Source: [Clostridium] clostridioforme AGR2157
GTDB lineage: Bacteria > Bacillota > Clostridia > Lachnospirales > Lachnospiraceae
DNA length: 64,000 bases
NCBI RefSeq assembly: GCF_000424325.1
Contig: NZ_AUJR01000022.1
Coordinates: 1 to 64,000, forward strand
Reading direction: 5' to 3'
Part shown: piece by piece, positions 52,409-61,811 of the stretch
Numbering within the stretch: the first letter of the stretch is position 1
Layout: every line of letters begins with the position of its first letter
Position numbers and translations under genes: made by a program
Notes under the pieces: model-generated
Databases searched by the model: none
Seen by the model: the letters and a program-made list of their open reading frames with translations, nothing else
What the model was told of the DNA's origin: nothing

Positions 52409-52675
52409 ATGTTCAGAATGTGGGGAAAATTAATGAAAGACAACCATCTGCTAAAAGATACTGTGGTCTGCATATCTGACCATTCCTTATCCAGAACTCA
52501 GATGGTCTTTGATTCCCTGGATTCTATTTGTTATGAATTTGATCTGGAAAAACCCATCTGGCTGGACTCTACTGTAAAGGAATTTAAGTATCATGACAAA
52601 GCCAGATTCACGCAGGATAATTTCATTGAATCCGTAGATTTTGATTTCCTGGAGATTCAGGTAATTGAAGAATAA
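52409..52675 (+). CDS. small conserved-looking protein, unknown function
   Basis: An 88-residue acidic protein, MFRMWGKLMKDNHLLKDTVVCISDHSLSRTQMV..., without membrane segment or recognised domain. AAAGGAG lies 7 bases before the ATG and a promoter can be seen upstream. Only 15 bases separate it from the MerR gene, so they form an operon. The layout suggests a companion of the regulator, but I do not recognise the family. Confidence 0.75.
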   Translation: MFRMWGKLMKDNHLLKDTVVCISDHSLSRTQMVFDSLDSICYEFDLEKPIWLDSTVKEFKYHDKARFTQDNFIESVDFDFLEIQVIEE

Positions 52676-52690
52676 AGTGGAGAATAAAAC

Positions 52691-53518
52691 GTGAAAAACC
52701 TTTTCACAATCGGAGAAATGGCCGAACTGTTCGGCATCAACATACGCACCCTGCGATATTACGACGAAATTGGCATCCTGCACCCTGAGACAGCGGACCC
52801 GGAGACCGGATACCGCTATTACTCCACCCGTCAGTTTGAACGCCTGAATACCATCAAGTATCTCCGGGCCCTGGGTGTATCCCTTAAGAAAATCGCATTG
52901 TTCTTTGAAAACAGGGACGTGGATATCATGCTGGGCCTGTTAAAAGAGCAGAAGGACGAAACCCAGGCAAAAATCAGCGAACTGATGCAGATTGAACAGA
53001 AGCTGGAATACCGTCTCAAAGCCCTGGAGGATGCCATTCATACACAATGCGGTGAAATCAGGACCCTCCATTTTGACAAAAGACAGATTGCGTACCTGAG
53101 GAAGGATATCAAGCTGGGAGAGGACCTGGAATTCTCACTTCGCGAGCTGGAAAGAGCCAATACCCTGGAACCTGTGATGTTTCTGGGCAAGGTAGGCGTT
53201 TCCCTGTCCTCTGCCAATCTGAAGGCCCGCAAATTTGAATCATTTTCAGGTATCTTCGTACTTCTTGAGAAGGAGGACCACTATCAGGGGGAGGAACAAT
53301 ATCTGCAGGCCGGGGATTATGTAAGCGTGAGATTCTCCGGCACCCATCAGGAAGCGTCACAGTACTATGTACTGCTTTTGGAGTATATGAATCAGATGGG
53401 ATATTCCTGCTGCGGGGATTCCGTGGAAATCACTCTGATTGATGCGGGTTTTACCAATGATACGTCCCGGTATGTAACGGAAATACAGATTCCATTCTCA
53501 AAAAATACGATAAAATAA
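52691..53518 (+). CDS. MerR-family regulator with GyrI-like effector domain
   Basis: A 275-residue regulator. The HTH and wing are in residues 1-70 (LFTIGEMAELFGINIRTLRYYDEIGIL, in short TLRYYDEIGILHPE), followed by a dimerisation coiled coil (residues 75-120) and a ~150-residue C-terminal domain like the BmrR/GyrI-type small-molecule-binding fold. This architecture is typical of multidrug sensors. Starts at GTG 52691 behind GGAG. The MATE exporter follows 78 bases downstream on the same strand and is the probable target. Confidence 0.9.
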   Translation: MKNLFTIGEMAELFGINIRTLRYYDEIGILHPETADPETGYRYYSTRQFERLNTIKYLRALGVSLKKIALFFENRDVDIMLGLLKEQKDETQAKISELMQIEQKLEYRLKALEDAIHTQCGEIRTLHFDKRQIAYLRKDIKLGEDLEFSLRELERANTLEPVMFLGKVGVSLSSANLKARKFESFSGIFVLLEKEDHYQGEEQYLQAGDYVSVRFSGTHQEASQYYVLLLEYMNQMGYSCCGDSVEITLIDAGFTNDTSRYVTEIQIPFSKNTIK

Positions 53519-53596
53519 ATATTTCATATTGACCCTCCAGTTACTGGAGGGTTTATTTTTATTCTTATCAAATGTTATATTGAGGAGAGATTCATC

Positions 53597-54928
53597 ATGA
53601 AAAACGACAATCTGCTGACCGAGGGCAATGTATTTCACGTGCTGCTGGCATTCTCCGTCCCATTTCTGATTGCCAATGTCATACAGGCCCTTTATGGTGC
53701 CGTGGACCTGATGGTCATCGGGTGGTACTGTACGCCGGAGAGCGTGGCCGCGGTGTCCACCGGAACCCAGGTAACCCAAATCATCACCAGCATGGTATCC
53801 GGCCTGACTCTGGGCGGCACGATTCTGGTGGGAAAATATACCGGCATGAAGGATGATGAAAGGACCTGCCGCACCATCGGGACCACCCTGTCCGTATTTG
53901 CAATTGCGGCATTGGTGCTGACCATTGGGATGCTGATTTTCAGGGACGCCATACTCGCTGCCTTAAAGACACCGGCCGCCTCCATGGATGAGGCCAGGCA
54001 GTATGTGACCATATGCTTCTGCGGCATATTTTTCATCTGCGGCTACAATGCCATAAGTGCCATACTGAGGGGATACGGCGACTCCCGCAGGCCCATGTAT
54101 TTTGTGGCCCTGTCATGTGTTCTCAACATTGCGGGCGATATCATCTTTGTAAAGTATATGGGATTAGGTGTAGCCGGCACAGCCCTGGCAACCGTCCTCT
54201 CCCAATCCATCAGCATGATATGCTCCGTTGTATACCTTAACAGGAGGAAGTTCATATTTACCTTTAGCCTTAAGAACATGCGCATTGACAGGGACAGGCT
54301 GAAGGAGCTGGCAGTGGTAGGAATTCCCATCTCCTCTCAGGAATGCATGGTGCGGCTGTCCTTCCTTTATCTGACCTCGGTCACCAACCGTCTGGGGGTA
54401 AATGCAGCAGCCGCAGTTGGCATTGCCAGCAAATATGACGTGTTCGCCATGCTCCCTGCCACTTCCATTGCCAGCGCCCTGGCAGCTATCACGGCCCAGA
54501 ACTACGGCGCAGGGAAGCCGGAACGGGCAAGGCAGTCCCTGGCAGCCGGCATTGGATTTGCGGTACTGGCATCCTCTGTCTTCTTCCTGTGGGCCCAACT
54601 GTCTCCCCAGACCATGATTGGTCTCTTTAACACCAATCCTGATATCATAGAGGCGGGAATTCCCTTCTTCCATTCCTGCAGCTTTGATTATCTGGCTGTT
54701 TCCTTCGTATTCTGTCTCAACGGCTTCATGAATGGCCGTTCCAAGACAGTATTTACCATGGTCAGCTGCTGTTTCGGCGCCCTGGCCCTCAGAATGCCTC
54801 TCATATGGCTGGCTTACACCTATTGTCCGGATAACCTGTTTGTCATCGGATTGATAGCGCCTGCTGTGTCAGGCTTCATGGCCGTATATACCTTGCTTTT
54901 TGTGATACGGCAGTTAAGACAGGACTAA
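53597..54928 (+). CDS. MATE-family multidrug exporter
   Basis: A 443-residue membrane protein with 12 hydrophobic segments. It starts LLTEGNVFHVLLAFSVPFLIANVIQALYGAVDLMVIGWY, the standard first helix pair of DinF/NorM-like MATE proteins, and shows the internal two-fold repeat beginning near VVGIPISSQECMVRLSFLYL. Uses Na+ or H+ gradient to export cationic drugs or metabolites. Probably controlled by the MerR regulator directly upstream. Confidence 0.93.
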   Translation: MKNDNLLTEGNVFHVLLAFSVPFLIANVIQALYGAVDLMVIGWYCTPESVAAVSTGTQVTQIITSMVSGLTLGGTILVGKYTGMKDDERTCRTIGTTLSVFAIAALVLTIGMLIFRDAILAALKTPAASMDEARQYVTICFCGIFFICGYNAISAILRGYGDSRRPMYFVALSCVLNIAGDIIFVKYMGLGVAGTALATVLSQSISMICSVVYLNRRKFIFTFSLKNMRIDRDRLKELAVVGIPISSQECMVRLSFLYLTSVTNRLGVNAAAAVGIASKYDVFAMLPATSIASALAAITAQNYGAGKPERARQSLAAGIGFAVLASSVFFLWAQLSPQTMIGLFNTNPDIIEAGIPFFHSCSFDYLAVSFVFCLNGFMNGRSKTVFTMVSCCFGALALRMPLIWLAYTYCPDNLFVIGLIAPAVSGFMAVYTLLFVIRQLRQD

Positions 54929-54931
54929 AGT

Positions 54932-54993
54932 GAGCGCAGGAAGGAGCTTAAGCTTCGCAGGGTCTGACACGGGCTGGCCCAAACCTAGCGCTC
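54932..54993. other. possible structured element after the MATE gene
   Basis: GAGCGC ... GCGCTC arms enclose GAAG-CTTAAG-CTTC-like and GGGCTGGCCC inner palindromes in 62 bases just after the MATE stop. It could be a dispersed hairpin repeat or part of the 3' UTR. No second copy is in the window. Confidence 0.3.
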
Positions 54994-55013
54994 CCAAACA
55001 TCCGGGGATCGAA

Positions 55014-55055
55014 AAGCCGCCCTGCTGACTCACCCCATCAGCAGGACGGCCTTTT
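55014..55055. terminator. terminator between convergent MATE and pgi genes
   Basis: GCCGCCCTGCTGA / TCAGCAGGACGGC stem with one mismatch, TTTT on the plus strand and CTTTTC on the minus strand. Confidence 0.85.
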
Positions 55056-55138
55056 CTCTGCGCCGTATTTTTATATAGCTTTCATCCGACTAAGATTATA
55101 TGGTATGACTGACCAGCCCTCGCGGGCCCGTCCCATCA

Positions 55139-56488
55139 TTACAGCCTCTTAAGCAGTTCCTCTCTCTGAGCCTCATATCCAGGCTTACCCAGCAATGCGA
55201 ACATGTTCTTCTTATAGCTCTCCACGCCTGGCTGGTTAAATGGATTCACGCCCAGGATATATCCGCTGACGCCGCAGGCGAACTCGAAGAAGTAGAACAG
55301 CTCTCCCAGATAGAACTCGTTCTGCTCAGGAATCTTAACCATCAGGTTGGGTACATTGCCATCGGTGTGAGCCAGGATAGTTCCGTTCATAGCGCTCTTA
55401 TTTACAAAATCCACACTCTTCCCTGCCAGGTAATTCATGCCGTCGGTATCCACGTCTTCTTTATTCAGAAGAATCTCAGCAGGAGATTCCTCAACATTGA
55501 GAACTGTCTCAAACATGATACGTGCTCCGTCCTGAATGAACTGTCCCATGGAGTGGAGATCTGTGGTCAGATCCACTGCCGCCGGGAAAATGCCCCTCTG
55601 GTCCTTGCCCTCGCTCTCGCCATAGAGCTGCTTCCACCACTCGGACACATAGTGAAGGCTTGGCTCATAATTGGCTACGATTTCAACTGCCTTGCCCTTG
55701 CGGTGCAGGATGTTGCGCACAGCCGCATACTGAAGGGCTGCGTTGGATTCATAAGGTGCATCTAAGGCTTTCTGCCTGCCTGAAGCAGCACCTTCCATCA
55801 ACTTATCAATATCCGCTCCACTTACTGCAATTGGAAGAAGGCCTACAGCCGTCAATACGGAGAAACGTCCGCCCACGTCATCCGGCACGACGAATTCCTC
55901 GTATCCCTCTTCGTCTGCCAGGTTCTTAAGGGCGCCTTTAGCCTTGTCAGTGGTTGCGTAGATGCGCTTGTTGGCTTCTTCCTTGCCATATTTTTCAATG
56001 AGCATTTCCTTAAATACACGGAATGCGATTGCAGGTTCTGTGGTAGTGCCTGACTTGGAAATGATGTTGACGGAGAAATCCTTGCCGTCCAGTACCTGCT
56101 TTAAGTCATGGATATATTTGCTGCTGATGCTGTTTCCTACAAAATAAATCTCAGGTGTCTTGCGAACGCTCTTGGGTAACACATTATAAAAGCTGTGTGA
56201 CAGAAATTCAATGGCTGCCCTTGCTCCCAGATAGGAGCCGCCGATACCTACCACCAGCAGGACGTCAGAATCATTCTGAATCTTTTCTGCCGCCTTCTTA
56301 ATCCTTGCAAATTCGGCCTTATCATAATCTACCGGCAAATCGATCCATCCCAGAAAATCATTACCGGCACCAGTCCTCTCCAGCAAGGTCTCCTTTGCAC
56401 TCATGACTGTGGTCTTAAAGTTGGCCATCTCTTCCGCAGAAACGAATCCTGCTGCCTTGGAATAATCAAACATAACTTCCTTTCCCAT
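55139..56488 (-). CDS. pgi: glucose-6-phosphate isomerase
   Basis: A 449-residue glycolytic enzyme interconverting glucose-6-P and fructose-6-[22 protein letters not shown] (the sugar-binding G-x-GGS-x-LG), [20 protein letters not shown] (SIS domain SKSGTT) and [14 protein letters not shown] (catalytic Gln/Lys region) are clear; length fits the short Gram-positive form. Start ATG 56488 has AAGGAG 10 bases upstream; ATG 56473 is possible. Monocistronic. Confidence 0.96.
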   Translation of the reverse strand: MGKEVMFDYSKAAGFVSAEEMANFKTTVMSAKETLLERTGAGNDFLGWIDLPVDYDKAEFARIKKAAEKIQNDSDVLLVVGIGGSYLGARAAIEFLSHSFYNVLPKSVRKTPEIYFVGNSISSKYIHDLKQVLDGKDFSVNIISKSGTTTEPAIAFRVFKEMLIEKYGKEEANKRIYATTDKAKGALKNLADEEGYEEFVVPDDVGGRFSVLTAVGLLPIAVSGADIDKLMEGAASGRQKALDAPYESNAALQYAAVRNILHRKGKAVEIVANYEPSLHYVSEWWKQLYGESEGKDQRGIFPAAVDLTTDLHSMGQFIQDGARIMFETVLNVEESPAEILLNKEDVDTDGMNYLAGKSVDFVNKSAMNGTILAHTDGNVPNLMVKIPEQNEFYLGELFYFFEFACGVSGYILGVNPFNQPGVESYKKNMFALLGKPGYEAQREELLKRL

Positions 56489-56642
56489 AACTCGCGCTCT
56501 CCTTTTCTTATGTCCATGGACCATATGCCCATGATTCTATCAGTGCTGCGGTAAAGCCGCTTATCTCTTAAATTATAACATAATTTCCCTTATAATACCA
56601 TTTCTTTCTGACCATGGAAATAAATTCCTGATGTCAGCATAT

Positions 56643-57392
56643 TTAGGAAATGAATTCTTTCAGCAATTCCCCCAACATTCTTTTTTGTTCCGGATTTAAA
56701 TCCTGAAGCCAATTATCCTTTGACTTCTCTTCCTGTTTTTCCCTGCTGGCAGCAGTCTGCTCCAGCCCCCTTCTGTTATTACTATTTGAACGGCGGTCTC
56801 TTCCTATGGAACGCAGATTAGCCGGCTCCCTGCGGTCCTCCTCGGCTGTAACGGCAGGCACATGCTCCGCTGTGCCTTCCCGGTTCATTCGCGGCCACAT
56901 AACATTTTCCAGATAGTCCTGGAGGCAGGTAAGAAGCTGCTGTCTCCTGGATTCCAGGTTAACTCCGTAATCCACCAGCATGGTAAACATGCCGGCCAGG
57001 ATGCCTGTGGTACCGTACAATACAATATAGTAGTTATCACTTCTAAACCAATAAGAGAGAAATGCTGCTCCGCCGCCTGCCAGGAAGCAGAGAAGTGTCA
57101 GCTGCCCTGACAGGTTGTCCAGTCCCTTGACGGACATACCAAAGGTCCGCAGGCTGTACATCTGGCGTTCCAGATAAACGCGTGTGTTATTCATTCCCTG
57201 ATTCATACGATATGTATCCTCTGCATTCTGTTTCAATCCGCGCAGATATTTGTTCTTGGTCAATGCCATATTGGTGCTCTCTTTAATTAATCGTTTGTAG
57301 AAGCTTCCCGCCATCAGCCTGGTAAATACTCCAGCCAGGCAGATTGCTGCCAGCACGTACAGTGCCTTTCCTGTTTGTAAAAAGCTCATCAT
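56643..57392 (-). CDS. membrane protein, unknown function
   Basis: A 249-residue protein with an N-terminal hydrophobic segment (ALYVLAAICLAGVFTRLMAG) and a membrane hairpin at about residues 93-140 (LTLLCFLAGGGAAFLSYWF and YYIVLYGTTGILAGMFTMLV). The C-terminal ~80 residues are a hydrophilic, Arg/Asn/Glu-rich tail ending LNPEQKRMLGELLKEFIS, likely cytoplasmic. AAGGGGAG lies 8 bases before ATG 57392. I do not recognise the family. Its last gene-free neighbour region upstream carries an inverted repeat. Confidence 0.75.
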   Translation of the reverse strand: MMSFLQTGKALYVLAAICLAGVFTRLMAGSFYKRLIKESTNMALTKNKYLRGLKQNAEDTYRMNQGMNNTRVYLERQMYSLRTFGMSVKGLDNLSGQLTLLCFLAGGGAAFLSYWFRSDNYYIVLYGTTGILAGMFTMLVDYGVNLESRRQQLLTCLQDYLENVMWPRMNREGTAEHVPAVTAEEDRREPANLRSIGRDRRSNSNNRRGLEQTAASREKQEEKSKDNWLQDLNPEQKRMLGELLKEFIS

Positions 57393-57826
57393 AGTAAAAG
57401 CTCCCCTTTCTTACCGGATTCCATCCCGTTTCTATATTATTTTTTGGCCCGTGCTGCTGGTTGCAGCCGCTGCCTGGTTTGGGAAACGCCCCTGCAGTCA
57501 GGCGTTTCCCGGTAAAGTCTATTATAGCAACGGATTTTGATTTGGGAAGTTGAGAGTCCCTAGAATCGTTCGCCAAATTCTCCTAAAAAACGATTCTGAT
57601 AGGTGAGATTTTTCTTTATACAGTTAAGGTATACGCCAGGATTCTCCCTCTGTATCCGGATGCTTTCCCTGGCCGGATTCCCGGCTACATGCTTCTTCTG
57701 ACCGGATTCCCTGTCCAGCCTTTTTTCATACCCCAGTAAACAGCCATTCCTGCCGGAAGGAATAGCCGGAACTCCCTGCTGCCGTTCTCATATGTAACAT
57801 AACGGCTGAGCCTCACGGTTATCTGC
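57393..57826. other. 434-base gap with inverted repeat and possible tiny frame
   Basis: Contains a perfect inverted repeat AGAATCGTT / AACGATTCT (57562-57597) that could be an operator or hairpin upstream of the membrane-protein gene. Next to mtnN a minus-strand frame of about 45 codons (around 57690-57850, including YVTYENGSREFRLFLPAG) overlaps the mtnN stop but has no convincing start or ribosome site, so I do not call it a gene. Nothing else recognised. Confidence 0.4.
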
Positions 57827-58519
57827 TCAAAAGGAACGTACAATCTCAGTAAGCAGATTCACGCTGTGAACAATGGCCTTAGCCTCAAAAGCAGGGTAAT
57901 CTACTGAGGCACTGTCATCTGCCTTATCAGAAATAGCCCTCACGATAAGGAAAGGGATGGAGTTAAGATAGCAGGCCTGGGCAATGGCTGCCCCCTCCAT
58001 TTCTGTACAATATCCTCCAAAGGTATCAGTCAGCCACTTTTTCTTTCCCTTATCAGAAACGAACTGGTCTCCGGTCACCACACGTCCTACAAAGGTGTGG
58101 ATGTCCGGATTCACCTTGGAGCAACACTCCTCAGCAAGATGTATAAGACCTTCATCTGCCTTAAAAGCCAGTGTCTCCACCCTGGGTATCTGTCCCGGTT
58201 CATAGCCGAATCCGGTTGCATCCATATCATGCTGAAGTGCATCGCTGGAAAGCACAATGTCCCCGATATCAATTTCTGCCTTCAGTGAACCGGCAATTCC
58301 CGTGTTCACCACACCTGTTACACCATATATATCTGCCAGAATCTGGGTACACACAGCTGCATTGACCTTGCCGATGCCGGAGCGGACCACGACTACCTCC
58401 TTCCCCTCCAGCTTTCCTTTATAAAAGTCCATGGCAGCCCTTGTCTCCACCTGCACATCTGTCAACTGCGCCTTAATCATAGCCACTTCCTCATCCATGG
58501 CTCCAATAATTCCTAGCAT
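57827..58519 (-). CDS. mtnN: 5'-methylthioadenosine/S-adenosylhomocysteine nucleosidase
   Basis: A 230-residue nucleosidase that cleaves adenine from methylthioadenosine, S-adenosylhomocysteine and 5'-deoxyadenosine, relieving product inhibition of methyltransferases and radical SAM enzymes such as HydE. MLGIIGAMDEEVAMIK with the catalytic Glu12, VVVRSGIGKVNAA, GVVNTGIAGSL, and EMEGAAIAQACYL plus the acid Asp in RAISDKADDSA are all present. AAGGAGG precedes the ATG. Confidence 0.96.
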   Translation of the reverse strand: MLGIIGAMDEEVAMIKAQLTDVQVETRAAMDFYKGKLEGKEVVVVRSGIGKVNAAVCTQILADIYGVTGVVNTGIAGSLKAEIDIGDIVLSSDALQHDMDATGFGYEPGQIPRVETLAFKADEGLIHLAEECCSKVNPDIHTFVGRVVTGDQFVSDKGKKKWLTDTFGGYCTEMEGAAIAQACYLNSIPFLIVRAISDKADDSASVDYPAFEAKAIVHSVNLLTEIVRSF

Positions 58520-58663
58520 ATTTACCTCCTTCTGTCTTGTACTATTCTTCTATTATATAGGATGCCTGAAGATTTTCAAGTTCAAAGCCTGTTCTCACTT
58601 GACATTATCTTTTGCATAAGGCATAATCGGATATACATGAATTTATTACAGGAGGCAATACAT

Positions 58664-58906
58664 ATGAGATTTAAAACACAGGGGGTCTGTTCCAGGGAGA
58701 TATCCTTTGAAGTAAAAGATAATAAACTGACCAACGTCCAGTTCGTAGGCGGCTGCTCCGGCAATACACAGGGCCTGTCCCGCCTCATAGAAGGCATGGA
58801 CGTGGATGAGGCTATCCGAAGACTGGACGGAATCCAGTGCGGTCCCAGGCCTACATCTTGTCCGGATCAGTTGGCTAGGGCGTTGAAACAGTTTAAAGGG
58901 CTGTAA
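58664..58906 (+). CDS. TSCPD-domain protein (TIGR03905 type)
   Basis: An 80-residue protein, MRFKTQGVCSREISFEV...NVQFVGGCSGNTQGLSRLIEGM...GIQCGPRPTSCPDQLARAL. The TSCPD motif at the C-terminus and two more cysteines suggest metal or nucleic acid binding; the same domain ends some class II ribonucleotide reductases. GGAGG lies 8 bases upstream of ATG 58664, so the longer in-frame extension to 58562 is rejected. Stand-alone function unknown. Confidence 0.9.
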   Translation: MRFKTQGVCSREISFEVKDNKLTNVQFVGGCSGNTQGLSRLIEGMDVDEAIRRLDGIQCGPRPTSCPDQLARALKQFKGL

Positions 58907-58977
58907 AAATGCTAAAGGAAAGGGGAATATATAGTTCGCCTTTCCTTTTGGTATATTATTTATCACAATTTGTATAT

Positions 58978-59496
58978 TTACTCAATCAAAATTCCAGCTG
59001 TAACTGGGCTAAAACTTTCAAAATTATCATTATAAACGGCTGTGAAGACACCTCTTAACCGATAATAATAATCCTTTTCCTGATTTTTAAAGGTTATGTT
59101 AACTGTAGGGGTATCCAATCCTTCAGGATAATCTTTTGCATAATATTCAGCATCATAATATGTTACCTGTCTCCAACGTTCGGATGTTTCATCCCATCTA
59201 TCCAGATATATTGTAATGTATGCCTCATCTACTGATATGGCTAAATATCCAATGGCTACTACACCAATATCCCCATTACCTTCATCAGAAATTGCTAAAT
59301 CAGCTCTCATGAAAAAATCTCCCCTTGCTTTAGCAAATTCAGAAACCTTATTTTGTCGTATAGATACTGGTAATAATTCAGAAACCTCGTTCACCGAGGT
59401 ATAGTCATTTGGGTTATATGGTTTAGCATAAACATTCATTGTCATCATAGACAAAATAAGAATACTGCTTAAAAATGTAACTAAATACTTTTTCAT
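58978..59496 (-). CDS. secreted protein, unknown function
   Basis: A 172-residue protein with a clear Sec signal peptide (MKKYLVTFLSSILILSMMTMNVYA, cleavage after VYA). The mature part is rich in Tyr/Asp and looks all-beta (YITIYLDRWDETSERWRQVTYYDAEYY ... NITFKNQEKDYYYRLRGVFTAVY). No anchor motif. AAAGGAG sits 8 bases before ATG 59496. Lies next to a broken IS110 element and is AT-richer than average, so it may be an acquired gene. No family recognised. Confidence 0.75.
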   Translation of the reverse strand: MKKYLVTFLSSILILSMMTMNVYAKPYNPNDYTSVNEVSELLPVSIRQNKVSEFAKARGDFFMRADLAISDEGNGDIGVVAIGYLAISVDEAYITIYLDRWDETSERWRQVTYYDAEYYAKDYPEGLDTPTVNITFKNQEKDYYYRLRGVFTAVYNDNFESFSPVTAGILIE

Positions 59497-59610
59497 TAGT
59501 ATATCTCCTTTACTTTGATACATAACCTTCCGGGTAGCAAAAAAAGCGCAAACTACCCCTGTCAAGCTTATAAGAGTTTCTTGAACTTATCTGGAAGGTT
59601 CAGGCGGCAA

Positions 59611-60604
59611 CTACCGTGCTTTTAACTTTTTCAGGTACGCATTGATCTTGCGTTCCTTGTTGAATTGGTTGTAATAATCAGCTCCAAGATCCTTGAAAAC
59701 AACTCCGTCTTTGAGGATATGGTAAATGGCTATGAGCATGGAATGGGCAACTGCGACATAGGCACGTTTAGATCCCCTATGGGCACTGATCCTCATGAAC
59801 TGTGCATGGAAATAGGATTTTTTATTCTTGACAGCCGAATGTGCACAGGTAATCAGGGTTGTCCGCAAAAGAGAGTTTCCCTTTCTGGTTTTACCGGATT
59901 TTCGTTTTTTGGCACTCTCGTTATCGCCGGGGCATAACCCTGCCCATGAAGAGATATGCCTGTCTGTAGGAAAACGGCCCATGTCTGTTCCGATAACCGA
60001 AATGACAGCCTGTGCGCTGGTGTTCCCTATGCCAGAGACGTCCTGAATTGCCTGAGACGCCTGTTTTTCTTCCGGTTTCATAAAGTTGTCGATCTCCTCA
60101 TCCAGATTTTTGATGTGGATGTTAAGCTCGTCAAGATGTGCCAGCAGTCCTTTCATCATACGGCGCTGCAGGGGACTCATGACACCATTGAGGTCGTCTA
60201 TGATCTGTTCTTTGGTGGCTTTGAGATTATGGGCAATGATTTTTTGCTGATACATATCATCGTATTTTGCTTCGTCAATGGACGCCCCAGTAAGAAGGTA
60301 TTCTAAAATACTGCGTGCGCTTTTGCCATTGATATCCGACACTGTGCCGGATGCGGGCATTGACCACCATAGCATTCAGGTCTGAGGATTCAAGGATGTT
60401 ATACAGAGGCTTCCAATAAGATGCAGTGCTCTCCATAGCGGCCATTTCGCAGCCGCCGCTTTTGAGCCAGTCAACCATTTCAAGAAGCTCTCTGGTTGTT
60501 GCACCAAACTCGCGTATTTCCTGCTTGTTGCCCTTTCGAAAGCAGGAAACGATGAGCTTTTTGTGCACATCAATACCACAACAATTGTCGTAAATTTTAT
60601 CCAT
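59611..60604 (-). pseudogene. IS110-family transposase with internal deletion
   Basis: The N-terminal part (from ATG 60604, GGAGGTG upstream) reads MDKIYDNCCGIDVHKKLIVSCF, the RuvC-like DEDD start of IS110 transposases, up to LNAMVVNAR near base 60355. The remaining frame resumes at SGTVSDINGKSARSILEYLLTG and runs to the stop through the transposase_20 block IQDVSGIGNTSAQAVISVIGTDMGRFP. About 80 residues, including the usual GRKTDVKD aspartates, are missing at the junction, with a frameshift. The element is therefore inactive. I could not define its ends; IS110 lacks conspicuous inverted repeats. Confidence 0.88.
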
Positions 60605-60867
60605 AAAGGCACCTCCATTGTAAAATTTACGGCACGGTACTCTGTCTGTTATCATTTTACTGTACGTCCTTCTGCCGTAAGAGGCTGGACAGGTGGTGGT
60701 GCAAATGAGAGTACCTAAAATCAGTTTAGAATACGGGCTATAGGCCCAAAAAGAAAACGATCTTTGCCGCCGCTAATTACAGTATAAGCAATGAAAAAGA
60801 TATATTCAATAACCTATCGCCTGTACAGTTTCATTTATGGTGGTGCCAAGTGTGCAGGAATAGGGGT

Positions 60868-61674
60868 TTAGAATGTTAATCGCTCCACAATTTGTTGAAA
60901 CACAGATTCATCCATGACACCTGAAATAGAGTAATATGAGCCATCTAATACTACTGATGTATCATATCTCAATTTTTCATCTGACAGCGTTTCTCTATGG
61001 ATATCTAAATTCTCTCCAATCCATTTATTGTAAATATTAAATTTATATTGGGAATCATCCTTATAGTTATATGAAACTTTTTTATTGTACTTCGACTGTA
61101 TTAAAAAAACATTTTCTTGGTTATAATTAAATTTCATATATGCTATTCCATTTTCTATATATAATCCTAAAAAATCCATGTCAGGTGGTATATATCCCAA
61201 TTTAAGAGGTTTGATATTCAGCTCCTTATCAATAGCCTCATAAGCCTCATCCTCTCCATTGACCTCGGCCTTAAATGAATCATTTACAAAAATACCTTGT
61301 CCATCCCCCAACTGCTTCTCCCGATAAAAATACGACTTCGTCCCCATAGCCACCATACATCCACTCCCTGCCACAAGACAGGCAATTAAACCAATCGCAG
61401 CCAACCGCTTCCAGCCAAACCTCGGTCTGATAACCTTGGGGTGCTCTGGTTGGTTGGATTCCGGTACATTCTTTGACTCAGCCCTTTCTTCCTGTATCGT
61501 TGCCCAGATTTTTTCAAACTCATCTGATGATGGGGACGGAATGGGAAGGGGGACGGTCATATTCTTGACTGCTTCAAATTCTTTTAACAGTTCTTCATCT
61601 GATATATCATCCGTTCCCCAAATCGGGCAGTCCATAGAATTGTCCTGTTCTGAATCTCTTTTATAATCTCCCAC
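60868..61674 (-). CDS. DUF4367-type membrane protein, possible anti-sigma factor
   Basis: A 268-residue protein. A hydrophilic cytoplasmic part (residues 1-88) is followed by one membrane segment (RLAAIGLIACLVAGSGCMVAMG, about 89-110) and an outside domain beginning after KSYFYREKQLG; ...LGYIPPDMDFLGLYIENGIAYMKF fits DUF4367, found in predicted anti-sigma or sensor proteins of clostridia. Starts at GTG 61674 behind AGAGGTG. A sigma-70-like gene lies 1.2 kb upstream on the same strand with murG between them on the opposite strand. Confidence 0.75.
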   Translation of the reverse strand: MGDYKRDSEQDNSMDCPIWGTDDISDEELLKEFEAVKNMTVPLPIPSPSSDEFEKIWATIQEERAESKNVPESNQPEHPKVIRPRFGWKRLAAIGLIACLVAGSGCMVAMGTKSYFYREKQLGDGQGIFVNDSFKAEVNGEDEAYEAIDKELNIKPLKLGYIPPDMDFLGLYIENGIAYMKFNYNQENVFLIQSKYNKKVSYNYKDDSQYKFNIYNKWIGENLDIHRETLSDEKLRYDTSVVLDGSYYSISGVMDESVFQQIVERLTF

Positions 61675-61723
61675 GTGACACCTCTGTTTACCAAATCTCC
61701 TAAAGTTCCCTTTGCCTTTAGGG

Positions 61724-61754
61724 TTGACTTTTTGCGTTTAATGCTTACTATAAT
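61724..61754 (+). promoter_or_regulatory. putative promoter of murG
   Basis: TTGACT (61724-61729) and TATAAT (61749-61754) with a 19-base spacer, wider than ideal; TACTAT at spacer 16 is an alternative -10. Confidence 0.45.
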
Positions 61755-61811
61755 AGTAGACGTTTATGAATGCCGGATTCACCAGCATTTCATATTCTTT
61801 AGGAGGTTTTT

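Noticed and set aside
54932-54993. Structured RNA gene after the MATE gene
   Set aside because: Palindromes are short and a normal terminator follows; kept only as a low-confidence element.
57690-57850. Small minus-strand gene of ~45 codons next to mtnN
   Set aside because: No convincing start codon or ribosome site and overlap with the mtnN end; left as a remark in the gap entry.
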